From the NCBI RefSeq assembly GCF_004795745.1, contig NZ_SDGV01000015.1, positions 1-64,000 of the forward strand: a DNA stretch of 64,000 nucleotides, in the 5' to 3' direction. Below, one piece after another: positions 1-7,295 of the stretch. A program made the translations under genes and the position numbers. The stretch is from Vagococcus silagei. GTDB taxonomy: Bacteria; Bacillota; Bacilli; Lactobacillales; Vagococcaceae. Numbering within the stretch: position 1 is the first letter of the stretch; every line of letters starts with the position of its first letter. The notes below the pieces were generated by a model, which worked only from the letters and a program-made list of their open reading frames with translations, was not told where the DNA came from and did not search any database.

Positions 1-2
1 TA

Positions 3-89
3 ATTATAACAGATGGGGAGGTTCTTATTTTTATTGCTTTTAGAACGTTAATGTATCAAGGCATTACGATTATGAAATTTGCTCAATGA
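3..89 (+). CDS. C-terminal end of a gene cut by the window edge
   Basis: An open frame runs in from the window start and stops at TGA 87-89, giving the last 28 residues of a protein (ending ITIMKFAQ). The stretch is hydrophobic with scattered polar residues, as in the tail of a membrane protein, but it is too short to assign. The following gene starts 30 nt later and could be co-transcribed. Confidence 0.4.
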   Translation: MITDGEVLIFIAFRTLMYQGITIMKFAQ

Positions 90-118
90 AAGAAATAGTA
101 TGAAAAAGAGGGATAAGG

Positions 119-517
119 ATGTATACGTACCAAGAAGGTGTGCCAAAAGAAATTGATAAGATCGCACAATTATATCAACGCTTAGAATGGGATAAGGTAG
201 GGTTGACATCTGTTGAGCTAGAACAAATGTTTAGAGGAAGTTGGCTTGTACTTTCTGTTTATGATGGCGCTAAGCTGATTGGAACAGGCCGTATTCTATC
301 TGATGGTGTCATCACAGGATTAATTTGTGGTGTTGGCGTTGACCCAGATTATCAAGGTGAAGGTGTTGGTGGAAAAATTGTGAATTATTTGGTTGATAAA
401 TTAGTGGATGCCCGAATTTATCCGCAGTTGTTGTGTGAAGCTTATTTAGAGGATTTTTACAAAACGCTTGGATTTGAGACATTTACAGTTGGGATGAATT
501 ATCCTATTCAAAGGTAG
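119..517 (+). CDS. GNAT family N-acetyltransferase (short, 132 aa)
   Basis: Predicted cytoplasmic acetyl-CoA-dependent N-acetyltransferase; the substrate is unknown. The acetyl-CoA binding region is visible around residues 75-95 (VGVDPDYQGEGVGGKIV, the Q/RxxGxG/A loop), followed by the usual C-terminal aromatic region (FYKTLGFETF). The length is typical of minimal single-domain GNATs. ATG 119 follows a purine-rich AGAGGGATAAGG. The next operon has its own promoter-like TATAAT at 568-573, so this gene is probably a separate unit. The family is clear; the substrate cannot be read from the sequence. Confidence 0.85.
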   Translation: MYTYQEGVPKEIDKIAQLYQRLEWDKVGLTSVELEQMFRGSWLVLSVYDGAKLIGTGRILSDGVITGLICGVGVDPDYQGEGVGGKIVNYLVDKLVDARIYPQLLCEAYLEDFYKTLGFETFTVGMNYPIQR

Positions 518-541
518 CAAGAAAAATAAAAAGCCAGATAC

Positions 542-573
542 TGACATTTTTTTGTGTCAAAGGCTGTTATAAT
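542..573 (+). promoter_or_regulatory. Promoter and possible Ada operator of the alkylation-repair operon
   Basis: A perfect TATAAT (568-573) lies 34 nt upstream of the alkA start but has no good -35 box. In its place is a short inverted repeat, TGACA (542-546) and TGTCA (555-559), with 8 nt between. A weak -35 overlapped by a dyad fits an activator-dependent promoter. The methylated AdaA encoded two genes downstream is the obvious candidate; that link is inference. Confidence 0.4.
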
Positions 574-606
574 TTATTTATTCGAACACAGCGAGGAGGA
601 CTGTCT

Positions 607-1494
607 GTGAAAATTATTGTGACACAGCCATTCAAATGGGAGCCAATTCTTGATTACTTAAACCGAGATGCATTAGAGCCGATGTACCAAGTGATTGATG
701 GCCGCGTGCGACGAGCCTTTGAAGTTGATGGGAAAATAATAATCTGTGAAATCACTTATGATGAACTGGATAAGTGCCTTTGTGTTACATTTTTGAATCA
801 TCAAAAAGTTTCACCAATTGGAGAGCAAGAAATTGCTGACTATATCTCGGAGTGGTTAGATTTAGACTATCACTTGGAAGCCTTCTATCAATTCGCAGAA
901 ACGGACGAATTACTGGCTGAACTGATTCCTCAATTTTATGGCTTGCGTTTGGTAGGTGTCCCTGATTTTTATGAAGCGCTTGTTTGGGGAATCTTAGGTC
1001 AACAAATTAATTTGTCTTTTGCCTATACATTAAAGAAAAGATTTGTGGAGAAATACGGGAAAAAAATTGAGTATCAAGATGAGGTTTATTGGATTCATCC
1101 AAAAGCAGAAGATGTTGCCAAAACAACGCAAGAAGACTTATTGTCTTTACGCTTAACGCAACGAAAAGCAGAATACTTATTAGATGTTTCAAGACGTGTG
1201 GCATCGGGAGAAATGAGTAAATCATACTATCTTAACTGTGACTCAGCAAAAGAGGCTGAAAAAGACTTAATCAAAATACGCGGGATTGGTCCTTGGACTG
1301 CGAATTATGTGTTAATGAGATGTTTGAGGATGGGTGAAGCTTTTCCGATGAAAGATATTGGTTTGTTAAATGGCATTAAAACAATCCGTGGATTAGATGA
1401 AAAACCAACGTCAGGAGACTTGTTAGCACTTAAAGATCAGTTTGGTGAATGGTGTAGTTATGCCACATTTTATATTTGGCGCGTCTTGTATTAA
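607..1494 (+). CDS. alkA: DNA-3-methyladenine glycosylase II (AlkA type)
   Basis: Base-excision repair glycosylase that removes alkylated bases such as 3-methyladenine. It has the helix-hairpin-helix motif (KIRGIGPWTANYVLMRC, near residues 222-238) followed by the catalytic aspartate, D250 in MKDIGLL. The N-terminal 90 residues form the AlkA_N-like domain, and 295 aa is normal for the family. The start is GTG 607 with a strong GAGGAGGA 7 nt upstream. It is the first gene of a three-gene alkylation-damage operon with ogt (its start lies 24 nt past this stop) and adaA. Expression is probably induced through AdaA. Confidence 0.93.
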   Translation: MKIIVTQPFKWEPILDYLNRDALEPMYQVIDGRVRRAFEVDGKIIICEITYDELDKCLCVTFLNHQKVSPIGEQEIADYISEWLDLDYHLEAFYQFAETDELLAELIPQFYGLRLVGVPDFYEALVWGILGQQINLSFAYTLKKRFVEKYGKKIEYQDEVYWIHPKAEDVAKTTQEDLLSLRLTQRKAEYLLDVSRRVASGEMSKSYYLNCDSAKEAEKDLIKIRGIGPWTANYVLMRCLRMGEAFPMKDIGLLNGIKTIRGLDEKPTSGDLLALKDQFGEWCSYATFYIWRVLY

Positions 1495-1517
1495 AGTTTA
1501 AGAAAGAAGGGATTTCA

Positions 1518-2015
1518 ATGTTATCAAAATTCTATTATCAGTCACCACTTGGCGAAATGGTCGGTCTCTTACGTGGAGATGCGCTTGTTGGGTTATGGTT
1601 TGCTGAGCAAAAATATTACGGTGGGAAATTTAATTTAACAGACATCTCGACAGAAACGTCTGAGACGACGAAAAAAACGATGCTGTGGTTAGATGCTTAT
1701 TTTAATGGAGACTGCGTTGATTCACAAACATTGTCGCTATCACCTGAAGGAACACCATATCAAAAACGTGTTTGGCAAGTCTTAAGTCAAGTGCCATATG
1801 GTGTAAAGACAACTTATAAAGCAATTGCTGAGGAGCTAAATCGACTTTATCCGGATAAACCAACATCTCCTAGAGCGGTGGGGGGAGCGGTGGGGCATAA
1901 TCCAATTTCAATCATTATCCCATGCCACCGTGTTGTTGCAGTTAATCAAGCCTTGACTGGTTATGCGGGAGGATTAGATCGTAAAGTGGCATTACTAGAA
2001 ATTGAAGGTCGATAG
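1518..2015 (+). CDS. ogt: Methylated-DNA--[protein]-cysteine S-methyltransferase
   Basis: Suicide repair protein that transfers the methyl group from O6-methylguanine or O4-methylthymine to its own cysteine. The acceptor is C136 in the signature PCHRVV, preceded by the DNA-binding helix region (YGVKTTYKAIAEEL) and the arginine-finger segment SPRAVGGAVGHNPI. I start it at ATG 1518, behind AGAAAGAAGGG, rather than at an upstream in-frame TTG that lies inside alkA. It has 165 aa, normal for Ogt/AdaB. It sits between alkA and adaA in one operon, so base excision and direct reversal are induced together. Confidence 0.93.
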   Translation: MLSKFYYQSPLGEMVGLLRGDALVGLWFAEQKYYGGKFNLTDISTETSETTKKTMLWLDAYFNGDCVDSQTLSLSPEGTPYQKRVWQVLSQVPYGVKTTYKAIAEELNRLYPDKPTSPRAVGGAVGHNPISIIIPCHRVVAVNQALTGYAGGLDRKVALLEIEGR

Positions 2016-2037
2016 TTGAGAAAGTGAGTGATTTTAC

Positions 2038-2586
2038 ATGACTGTTTCAGATCAAGAATGGCAAGCTATTTCAACAAATGATAAGACGTACGATGACGTT
2101 TTTTGGTACGCCGTTAAGAGTACGAAAATATTTTGTCGACCGTCGTGTCCATCACGTTTACCTAAAAGAGATAATGTGGATGTCTATTATTTAAAAGAGG
2201 CCCCTCTTAAAGACGGGTTTCGGCCGTGTAAGAGGTGTCAACCTTTAAACGAGACTGTTAGCAATCAAGTGTGGGTTAAAGAAATTGATACGATTCTTGA
2301 GACACATTATAGTGAACCTCTATCTTTGAGAGAACTTTCGTACTTGGCTCATGGCTCTGAATCCTATTTAAGGCATGTTTACAAGGCTGAAACAGGTGTC
2401 ACACCACAGCAACGATTGATGTCGATTCGTTTAAAAAAAGCAGCAGATATGTTAAGTCATACCAATCGAAAGATCGCTGAAATTGCTGAGAGCGTTGGCA
2501 TCCCAAATGTGTCATATTTTGTCCAACAATTTAAGGCGGTTTATCATGATACACCAAAAAAGTTTCGTGAAAGTCAGGGTAGATGA
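2038..2586 (+). CDS. adaA: Ada-type methylphosphotriester repair protein and transcriptional activator (AdaA)
   Basis: It senses methylation by accepting methyl groups from DNA phosphotriesters and then activates the adaptive response. The N-terminal zinc domain carries the four cysteines C33 (in FCRPSC, the presumed acceptor), C37, C64 and C67 (RPCKRC). A C-terminal AraC-type double helix-turn-helix follows from about residue 85 (LSLRELSYLAHGSESYLRHVYK and the second HTH near KIAEIAESVGI). It is 182 aa, like AdaA and unlike E. coli Ada, which fuses the O6-methyltransferase; here that activity is the separate upstream ogt gene. Last gene of the operon. Confidence 0.93.
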   Translation: MTVSDQEWQAISTNDKTYDDVFWYAVKSTKIFCRPSCPSRLPKRDNVDVYYLKEAPLKDGFRPCKRCQPLNETVSNQVWVKEIDTILETHYSEPLSLRELSYLAHGSESYLRHVYKAETGVTPQQRLMSIRLKKAADMLSHTNRKIAEIAESVGIPNVSYFVQQFKAVYHDTPKKFRESQGR

Positions 2587-2594
2587 AAAAAATC

Positions 2595-2623
2595 TTTACT
2601 TTTTTTTCAAATCATTGTATGAT
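2595..2623 (+). promoter_or_regulatory. Promoter of the fusB leader
   Basis: TTTACT (2595-2600) and TATGAT (2618-2623) are separated by 17 nt. Transcription would begin near 2630, just before the Shine-Dalgarno sequence of the leader peptide. The promoter starts within 10 nt of the adaA stop codon, so the resistance gene has its own transcription unit. Confidence 0.6.
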
Positions 2624-2650
2624 AATTCCACAAATTAGGAGGTGATTGAG

Positions 2651-2698
2651 ATGATACTATCATCTTTATCTCGTGTTCAAGGTTTCAATATTAACTGA
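2651..2698 (+). CDS. Leader peptide of the fusB-type gene (15 aa, MILSSLSRVQGFNIN)
   Basis: A 15-codon reading frame begins at ATG 2651 behind an excellent AGGAGGTGATTGAG and ends at TGA 2696-2698. It lies between a good promoter and the FusB-like gene, and its 3' half takes part in the first stem of an attenuator. Such short, strongly initiated frames serve as stalling sites for ribosomes blocked by antibiotic. It is too short for normal gene callers. From the family, fusidic acid-induced stalling is expected; the stalling codon is not known. Confidence 0.75.
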   Translation: MILSSLSRVQGFNIN

Positions 2699-2767
2699 TA
2701 CTTTGAACGAAAAAAACATTATTTTCCTCAAAGTATCGTAGAACTTATGAGAGAGAAGGAAAATAAT
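2674..2767 (+). promoter_or_regulatory. Translational attenuator upstream of fusB (four-segment, erm-like)
   Basis: Four segments can pair alternatively. Segments 1:2 pair leader bases 2674-2683 with 2700-2709 (10 bp, two G-U). Segments 2:3 pair GATACTTTGA (2697-2706) perfectly with TCAAAGTATC (2728-2737). Segments 3:4 pair ATTATTTTCCT (2718-2728) perfectly with AGGAAAATAAT (2757-2767), which buries the ribosome site and abuts the ATG at 2768. A ribosome stalled in the leader would break 1:2, allow 2:3 and free the fusB start. There is no U-run, so control is translational rather than by transcription termination. Confidence 0.75.
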
Positions 2768-3397
2768 ATGCTACAACCATATGAATATAATACAGTAAAA
2801 AATCAAATTTCAAATCTGATCAACATCTATAAAACAGTGAGTGATAAAGATGTCATTATGACGTCTCAAGAGATGGTGACATCGCAATTACGACCAGTTT
2901 TAGGTGAAGCACTACATGAAAAAATTTGCCTGTCGTATCTTGACGTGACGTTGACAAATGCAAAAGCCGTACCACTTTTTGAAACTATTAAAGAAGAAGT
3001 TGAACCATTTAAACAGGTTTCTGATAAGCAACTTGAGAAAGTCTTTCGTAAAGTTAAGAAAATGAAATATCCGAATTGGGATCAATTAGATTTACAGGAG
3101 TTAAATTACTTAGCCTGGGACGATATTGGGACGCAGCGAAAATATATTTCTTTTTATGAAAATGATAAGTTAGTAGGTTTTTATGGCGTTATGTCAACAA
3201 ATGTTATCAAGAATGTGTGCTCGATTTGCCACCAAGTGGATAATGTTGCGATGTTCTTAAGCACAACTAAAAGTTCAGGTGACGGTACGTATACTAAAAA
3301 AGGAAATTATATCTGTAAAGATAGCGTGAAATGTAACCAACAGATGCATGATTTATCTCATTTACATGATTTTTATCATACTGTTACCGATAAGTAG
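2768..3397 (+). CDS. fusB: FusB/FusC-family EF-G-binding protein (fusidic acid resistance type)
   Basis: Proteins of this family bind elongation factor G and help release it from ribosomes jammed by fusidic acid. The match to FusB is by pattern along the whole length: the N-terminal helical part (PYEYNTVKNQISNLINIYKTVSDKD), the central FRKVKKMKYPNWDQLDL block, and the C-terminal treble-clef zinc finger with C151, C154, C183 and C189 (CSIC ... ICKDSVKC). It has 209 aa, the normal size. I use ATG 2768, which fits AGAGAAGGA and the attenuator, rather than an upstream in-frame ATG at 2747. The upstream leader implies drug-inducible expression. Intrinsic chromosomal homologues exist in several Firmicutes, so it need not be recently acquired. 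Confidence 0.88.
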   Translation: MLQPYEYNTVKNQISNLINIYKTVSDKDVIMTSQEMVTSQLRPVLGEALHEKICLSYLDVTLTNAKAVPLFETIKEEVEPFKQVSDKQLEKVFRKVKKMKYPNWDQLDLQELNYLAWDDIGTQRKYISFYENDKLVGFYGVMSTNVIKNVCSICHQVDNVAMFLSTTKSSGDGTYTKKGNYICKDSVKCNQQMHDLSHLHDFYHTVTDK

Positions 3398-3433
3398 CAC
3401 AACATAATAGACGTTTTTGGAAGGAAGTTAGTG

Positions 3434-3958
3434 ATGAGAAAATATGGCTTTTTTGTCGTTAGTTTGATTACGATTGCTGTCTTATCAGCATGTACAAAAA
3501 ATAATGAAAACGTCAAAAGTAGTAAAGAATCAACTGTAACGTCAGTTAGTGAATCGATTGATGCGGATAATCAAAAAATAATTGACGATGCGCAAAAAGA
3601 TGCAGATGATATCGCACGTAAAGAAATCGAGGAAAAAGAAGCTAGAATTGCTAAGGATGAACCATTAGTTTTGTTAAATGGTAAAGTTAACGATATTATG
3701 ACAAAACCAGATAGTGGTTTAGATTTAGTCAGAGTGACTGTGAAATTAGATAATATTGAAAATGACAAAAATAATTTATTTAAAGATAAAGTAGGTAAAG
3801 AAGTTGAGTTTTTCTTTTCAGAAAAACAGTTTAAAGACTTTAAGTTTTCTGATTTAAAAAAAGGTGATAATGTTAGTATCGAAACTTTTCAAGATGCAAG
3901 CCTTTCTATCTCAGAACCTAAACAAGTCGATACTTTAGACATTGTCAAAATTAAATAA
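3434..3958 (+). CDS. Secreted lipoprotein of unknown function
   Basis: It has a type II signal peptide: positively charged start (MRKYGF), a hydrophobic stretch and the lipobox LSAC near residue 20. A lysine/glutamate/serine-rich linker with coiled-coil character follows (to about residue 75), then a compact C-terminal domain of about 95 residues. That domain has alternating strands (LVLLNGKVNDI ... VRVTVKLDNI ... VEFFF ... LKKGDNVSIE), suggestive of an OB fold. ATG 3434 is preferred over the adjacent GTG 3431; AAGGAAG lies upstream. It starts 36 nt after fusB and ends before a strong terminator. I do not recognise a named family. Confidence 0.7.
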   Translation: MRKYGFFVVSLITIAVLSACTKNNENVKSSKESTVTSVSESIDADNQKIIDDAQKDADDIARKEIEEKEARIAKDEPLVLLNGKVNDIMTKPDSGLDLVRVTVKLDNIENDKNNLFKDKVGKEVEFFFSEKQFKDFKFSDLKKGDNVSIETFQDASLSISEPKQVDTLDIVKIK

Positions 3959-3971
3959 ACACATTAAGATG

Positions 3972-3999
3972 AAGTAGGCAGAGATGTCTACTTTTTTTA
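3972..3999 (+). terminator. Intrinsic terminator after the lipoprotein gene
   Basis: The stem AAGTAGGCA / TGTCTACTT (one G-U pair) has a GAGA loop and is followed by seven T residues. Confidence 0.85.
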
Positions 4000-4090
4000 T
4001 ATAATTTTCCATTTATTGCCCCTTTGTTTACAACTTGGCAATATCACCTCGATATAATTTAATTACCAAATAAGAAGAGGAGTGATTACA

Positions 4091-4675
4091 ATGAAAGTAA
4101 CAAAGAAAATGGTCTGGATAACAGGATTGGTCACAGTGGTATGTCTAGGTATTTTACTATTTGCGCAGTCACAGATTGAAAAAAGCACTTTTTCAAATCA
4201 ACAGCTTAAGGAAGAACAAAAAACAAAAGCCTCTTTGGATATTGCGCTTAGAGATTTATCAAATAACGAAAGTATGAGTGTGAGTGATTGGTATGTGGGT
4301 CGTTTAGGATATAGTGAACAAGCAATGAAAAAATTCAAAGATAAATTTAATCGTGATCCTCAAGTAATAACAAATAAAGAAGTAACTGAAGAGGAATTTG
4401 AATTTTTAGATGCGATGAATTTTATCGATCGAAATTCAGAAGTACCTATTTTGACCAAAAATGCAAAGGAAAAGAATGATTTAGAAGGACCTTCATTGGA
4501 AGATGTTTTATCTGCATTGAATCAAGTTACCCCTAATCAAGACACAGAAAAAATCATCCAAGAAATTTGTGAGAAACATGGTATAAATCCGGAAGGTAAT
4601 CAAGGAACACTCACAGTAGAAGCTGTTGATGAAATCAAGGAAAAATTTAGTCAAGAATTTACAAAAATAAAATAG
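4091..4675 (+). CDS. Membrane-anchored extracytoplasmic protein of unknown function
   Basis: It has one N-terminal transmembrane segment (MVWITGLVTVVCLGILLFA, residues about 7-26) with positive charges before it, so the remaining 165 residues probably face outside. These are charged and helical, with no catalytic motif I recognise. I start it at ATG 4091 behind AGAAGAGGAG, not at the upstream GTG 4082. It lies 17 nt before a response regulator and its sensor kinase in the same direction. An input or accessory role for that two-component system is possible but is inferred from position only. Confidence 0.6.
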   Translation: MKVTKKMVWITGLVTVVCLGILLFAQSQIEKSTFSNQQLKEEQKTKASLDIALRDLSNNESMSVSDWYVGRLGYSEQAMKKFKDKFNRDPQVITNKEVTEEEFEFLDAMNFIDRNSEVPILTKNAKEKNDLEGPSLEDVLSALNQVTPNQDTEKIIQEICEKHGINPEGNQGTLTVEAVDEIKEKFSQEFTKIK

Positions 4676-4692
4676 AATAGAAAGTAAAAAAA

Positions 4693-5340
4693 ATGAAAAA
4701 AATACTAATAGTTGAAGATGAAAAAAGAATAAATAATCTAATCAAAGAAGGTTTGACAGCAGCTGGTTTTGAGTGCTGTCAGGCATTCTTTGGTTTTCAA
4801 GCATTGAAGTTTGTTCAGGAAAATGAGTTTGATGTGATTTTGCTTGATGTTCAATTACCAGATATTAATGGATTTAAACTGATTGAATCATTTGATGAGA
4901 TTCCAGTCTTGTTTTTAACTGCGCGTGATAGTATTGAAGATCGTGTGACTGGACTAGAATTAGGTGCTGAAGACTATCTTATTAAGCCTTTTGCGTTAGA
5001 AGAGTTGATTGCAAGAATTAACGTTATTTTGAGACGAAAAAAAACGCAAGAAATTTTTAAAGTAGCCAAACTAACAGTGAATCTTGAGCAACGAACAGTT
5101 CTTTTCGAGGGAAATGTCATTGATCTAACCCCACAAGAAATCGCGTTATTAGCCGTATTTATCTTAAATCAAAATATCGCATTAACGCGAGAACAACTGA
5201 TTACCCAAGCGTGGGGAATAGATTATGAAGGTGATGACCGTACGGTGGATGTTCATGTTCAAAGATTGCGTAAAAAGCTCGAATTAGAGCATCATATTAA
5301 TACTGTTTTTAAAGTTGGTTATCGATTGGATGTGGATTAA
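4693..5340 (+). CDS. OmpR/PhoB-family response regulator
   Basis: Two-component transcription factor. The receiver domain (residues 1-115) has the acidic pocket (VEDEK), the phospho-acceptor D52 in ILLDVQLPD, the conserved threonine (FLTARD) and lysine (YLIKPF). The C-terminal winged helix (residues about 122-214) has the recognition region DRTVDVHVQRLRKKL. Full length, 215 aa. The kinase gene begins immediately after its stop codon (TAA, then TTG), so the two are translationally coupled. Since the partner kinase has a premature stop, this regulator may now be unphosphorylated or be served by another kinase. Confidence 0.93.
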   Translation: MKKILIVEDEKRINNLIKEGLTAAGFECCQAFFGFQALKFVQENEFDVILLDVQLPDINGFKLIESFDEIPVLFLTARDSIEDRVTGLELGAEDYLIKPFALEELIARINVILRRKKTQEIFKVAKLTVNLEQRTVLFEGNVIDLTPQEIALLAVFILNQNIALTREQLITQAWGIDYEGDDRTVDVHVQRLRKKLELEHHINTVFKVGYRLDVD

Positions 5341-6459
5341 TTGAAACTTTGGAAGAAGAGTTTTTATCTATCTAGTGCTATCTTTTTAAGTTTAATACTA
5401 GGTGGGGTGACACTAAACTTAATGGTGGAGTATGTCCACATGCTTAAAAATGAAACGATTTTTTTTACAAATTTAGTTCAGTCAAGTGACTTAATCGTGG
5501 ATGAGTTAGCAATTGATCGAAAAAATGATATGGTAACTGACATTATCGAAACGAGTAAAAATGAACTTTTATTTTACTATGATGTTCGTAAAGGTGATGA
5601 GGTTATTTTCGCTAATACGCCGCAAAACCTGAAAGAATTCTCGATTGAAACGAAAGAAAAAATCGACTTAGTTAAAGTAAAACAGCATCAAGTGTTGATT
5701 ATTAATAAATCAATGGAAACAAAAAATGGTGTGATGGACGTTACTTTTAGAAAGAATATTTCAAAAAGTTATTCAGCTTACTGGCAGAAAGTATGTGTGA
5801 CCTATTTGATTGGTATCGTTATATCAAGTTTGCTTTCTTATTTTTTATATTACCAAATGAAAAAAATATACCGCCCCATTCAAAATTTGTCACATGAATT
5901 GCGAACACCATTGACTTTGATTAAAGGGTATAGTGATATGATGATGCGTATGAAAACAAGTGAAGAACAGAAGATTTCAATGAGTAGTGAGATTTACGAG
6001 GCATAAAACTCGCTGCAAGAAGTCATCGAACAATTATTGTTAATGGGCGATTTACGAGAAGGAGACATCCTCAAAGAGTCACTTTATATGTCGTCAATTT
6101 TTGAAGAGTTTAAGGAAAAGTATGATCTACTAAATGTCGTTGTTAACCATGAAACAGATGTTCAGGTTAACCTTATCTTGATTTTGCGTTTAATTGATAA
6201 TTTACTTGCGAACGCCTATCGTGTCAGTCAAAGTGCAACTGTTGAAATAATTGACGCGACAGTGTTGATCGTAAACGATGGTCCAACAATTCCAAGTTCA
6301 ACATTAAAAAAAATGAATCGAGGCAAGCAATTACAACCACATGAATATAGTGGCACTGGTCAGGGATTTATTATTTGTTTTGAAATTATGCAGCTCCACA
6401 ATGGGAAAATTCACATAGAATCAGCGCATAATCAAACGAAGGTTACATTAGTCTTTTAA
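5341..6459 (+). pseudogene. Sensor histidine kinase interrupted by an in-frame TAA
   Basis: The gene encodes a two-transmembrane sensor kinase (TM1 near residues 9-28, extracellular loop of about 120 aa, TM2 near residues 150-170). The DHp helix follows TM2 with little or no HAMP domain and holds the phospho-acceptor H185 in LSHELRTPL. After residue 221 there is a TAA at 6004-6006. The same frame then continues without a gap through the dimerisation helix and ATPase domain (N box LIDNLLANAYRVS, G1 VNDGPTI, G2 GTGQGFI) to 6459. One base change (for example CAA to TAA) explains it. The truncated product would lack the ATPase. A sequencing error or readthrough cannot be excluded. Confidence 0.85.
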
Positions 6460-6495
6460 AAATATCTTAAGTACAGCACTTATCGAAAGGGATTC

Positions 6496-6524
6496 TAGAC
6501 AAAATATTGGATTCCAGCTATGAT
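6496..6524 (+). promoter_or_regulatory. Promoter of the cat leader
   Basis: TAGACA (6496-6501) and TATGAT (6519-6524) have an ideal 17-nt spacing. The start point would be near 6531, ahead of the leader peptide. The promoter is flanked by a 9-bp inverted repeat (AAGTACAGC at 6469-6477, GCTGTACTT at 6529-6537) followed by CTTTTT, which may terminate transcription from the kinase operon. Confidence 0.6.
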
Positions 6525-6561
6525 AGAGCTGTACTTTCTTTTTGTGAAAGGAGAATTATAG

Positions 6562-6591
6562 GTGATCAAAACAGTTAAAGCAGCCTCTTAA
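6562..6591 (+). CDS. cat leader peptide (9 aa, MIKTVKAAS)
   Basis: A nine-codon frame, GTG 6562 to TAA 6591, sits behind GAAAGGAG. Its size, GTG start and ending inside the hairpin match the leader of inducible cat genes of Gram-positive bacteria; I recall the cat-86 leader as MVKTDKISS. In those genes a ribosome stalled by chloramphenicol at about codon 6 opens the hairpin. Here that places the ribosome at the base of the stem at 6583. Confidence 0.75.
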   Translation: MIKTVKAAS

Positions 6592-6616
6592 TTTGTAGAC
6601 AAATTAATTAGGAGGC
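6583..6616 (+). promoter_or_regulatory. cat translational attenuator hairpin
   Basis: GCCTC (6583-6587) plus TTAATTTG (6588-6595) pair with CAAATTAA (6600-6607) and, after a 4-nt bulge, GAGGC (6612-6616). The 3' arm contains the TAGGAGG ribosome site of cat. The 5' arm overlaps the last codons of the leader peptide, so leader translation and hairpin opening are coupled. Confidence 0.8.
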
Positions 6617-6623
6617 ATTAAAT

Positions 6624-7268
6624 ATGACATTTATTGAAATTAAACAAGACACTTGGGAAAGAAAACCTTACTTTGATTCATATATGGAAAGTCAAACGAG
6701 TTTTAGTATGACGGTTCCAATTGATATTACAGTCTTGTTAGCACACTTAAAAAAACAAAATTATAAACTTTACCCAGCATTACTTTTTATGGTGACAAAA
6801 GTGATCAATCAACATTCAGAATTTCGAACAACTATTAATTCAGAAGACAAGCTTGGAACATGGGACGAAATGCATCCAGCATTCACCGTTTTTAATCAAG
6901 AAACGAAGCTTTTTTCTGAGAGATGGTTAGAGAATCACGATAAGTTTTCATTGTTTCATCAAAATTATTTAGCTGATCAAAAAGCCTTTTTGAATGAAAC
7001 GAGTCAAACAAATATACTTACTCCAGAAAATGTTTTTCCGGTTTCAATGATTCCTTGGCAATCGTTTACGGAATTTAATTTAAATATTAATAATAAAAGC
7101 TTTCTATTACCAATCACAACCTTTGGAAAATACTATTCTGAGAGAGAACGGGTGATGTTGCCGGTTTCTTTGCAAGTTCATCATGCTGTCTGTGACGGGT
7201 ATCATGCGAGTTTATTTATAGAAGAATTAGCGCAATTAGCTGCGGAGGCTAGAACTTGGCTTGATTAG
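6624..7268 (+). CDS. cat: Chloramphenicol O-acetyltransferase (type A)
   Basis: It inactivates chloramphenicol by acetylating the 3-hydroxyl with acetyl-CoA and acts as a cytoplasmic trimer. The active-site signature HHAVCDGYH is present, with catalytic H187 and structural D191. The family's N-terminal block (FIEIKQDTWERKPYFDSY) and the SMIPWQSFTEFNLN segment are also intact. At 214 aa it is full length. ATG 6624 lies 8 nt after TAGGAGG, which is buried in the attenuator. A GNAT gene follows 27 nt downstream, probably in the same transcript. No IS or plasmid marker is nearby. Confidence 0.93.
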   Translation: MTFIEIKQDTWERKPYFDSYMESQTSFSMTVPIDITVLLAHLKKQNYKLYPALLFMVTKVINQHSEFRTTINSEDKLGTWDEMHPAFTVFNQETKLFSERWLENHDKFSLFHQNYLADQKAFLNETSQTNILTPENVFPVSMIPWQSFTEFNLNINNKSFLLPITTFGKYYSERERVMLPVSLQVHHAVCDGYHASLFIEELAQLAAEARTWLD

Positions 7269-7295
7269 CCAAATTGACTATTTAGGAGGATATTT

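Noticed and set aside
6004-6036. Programmed frameshift in the histidine kinase
   Set aside because: Both halves are in the same frame; only a stop codon separates them and no slippery heptamer is seen. A nonsense mutation or error is simpler.
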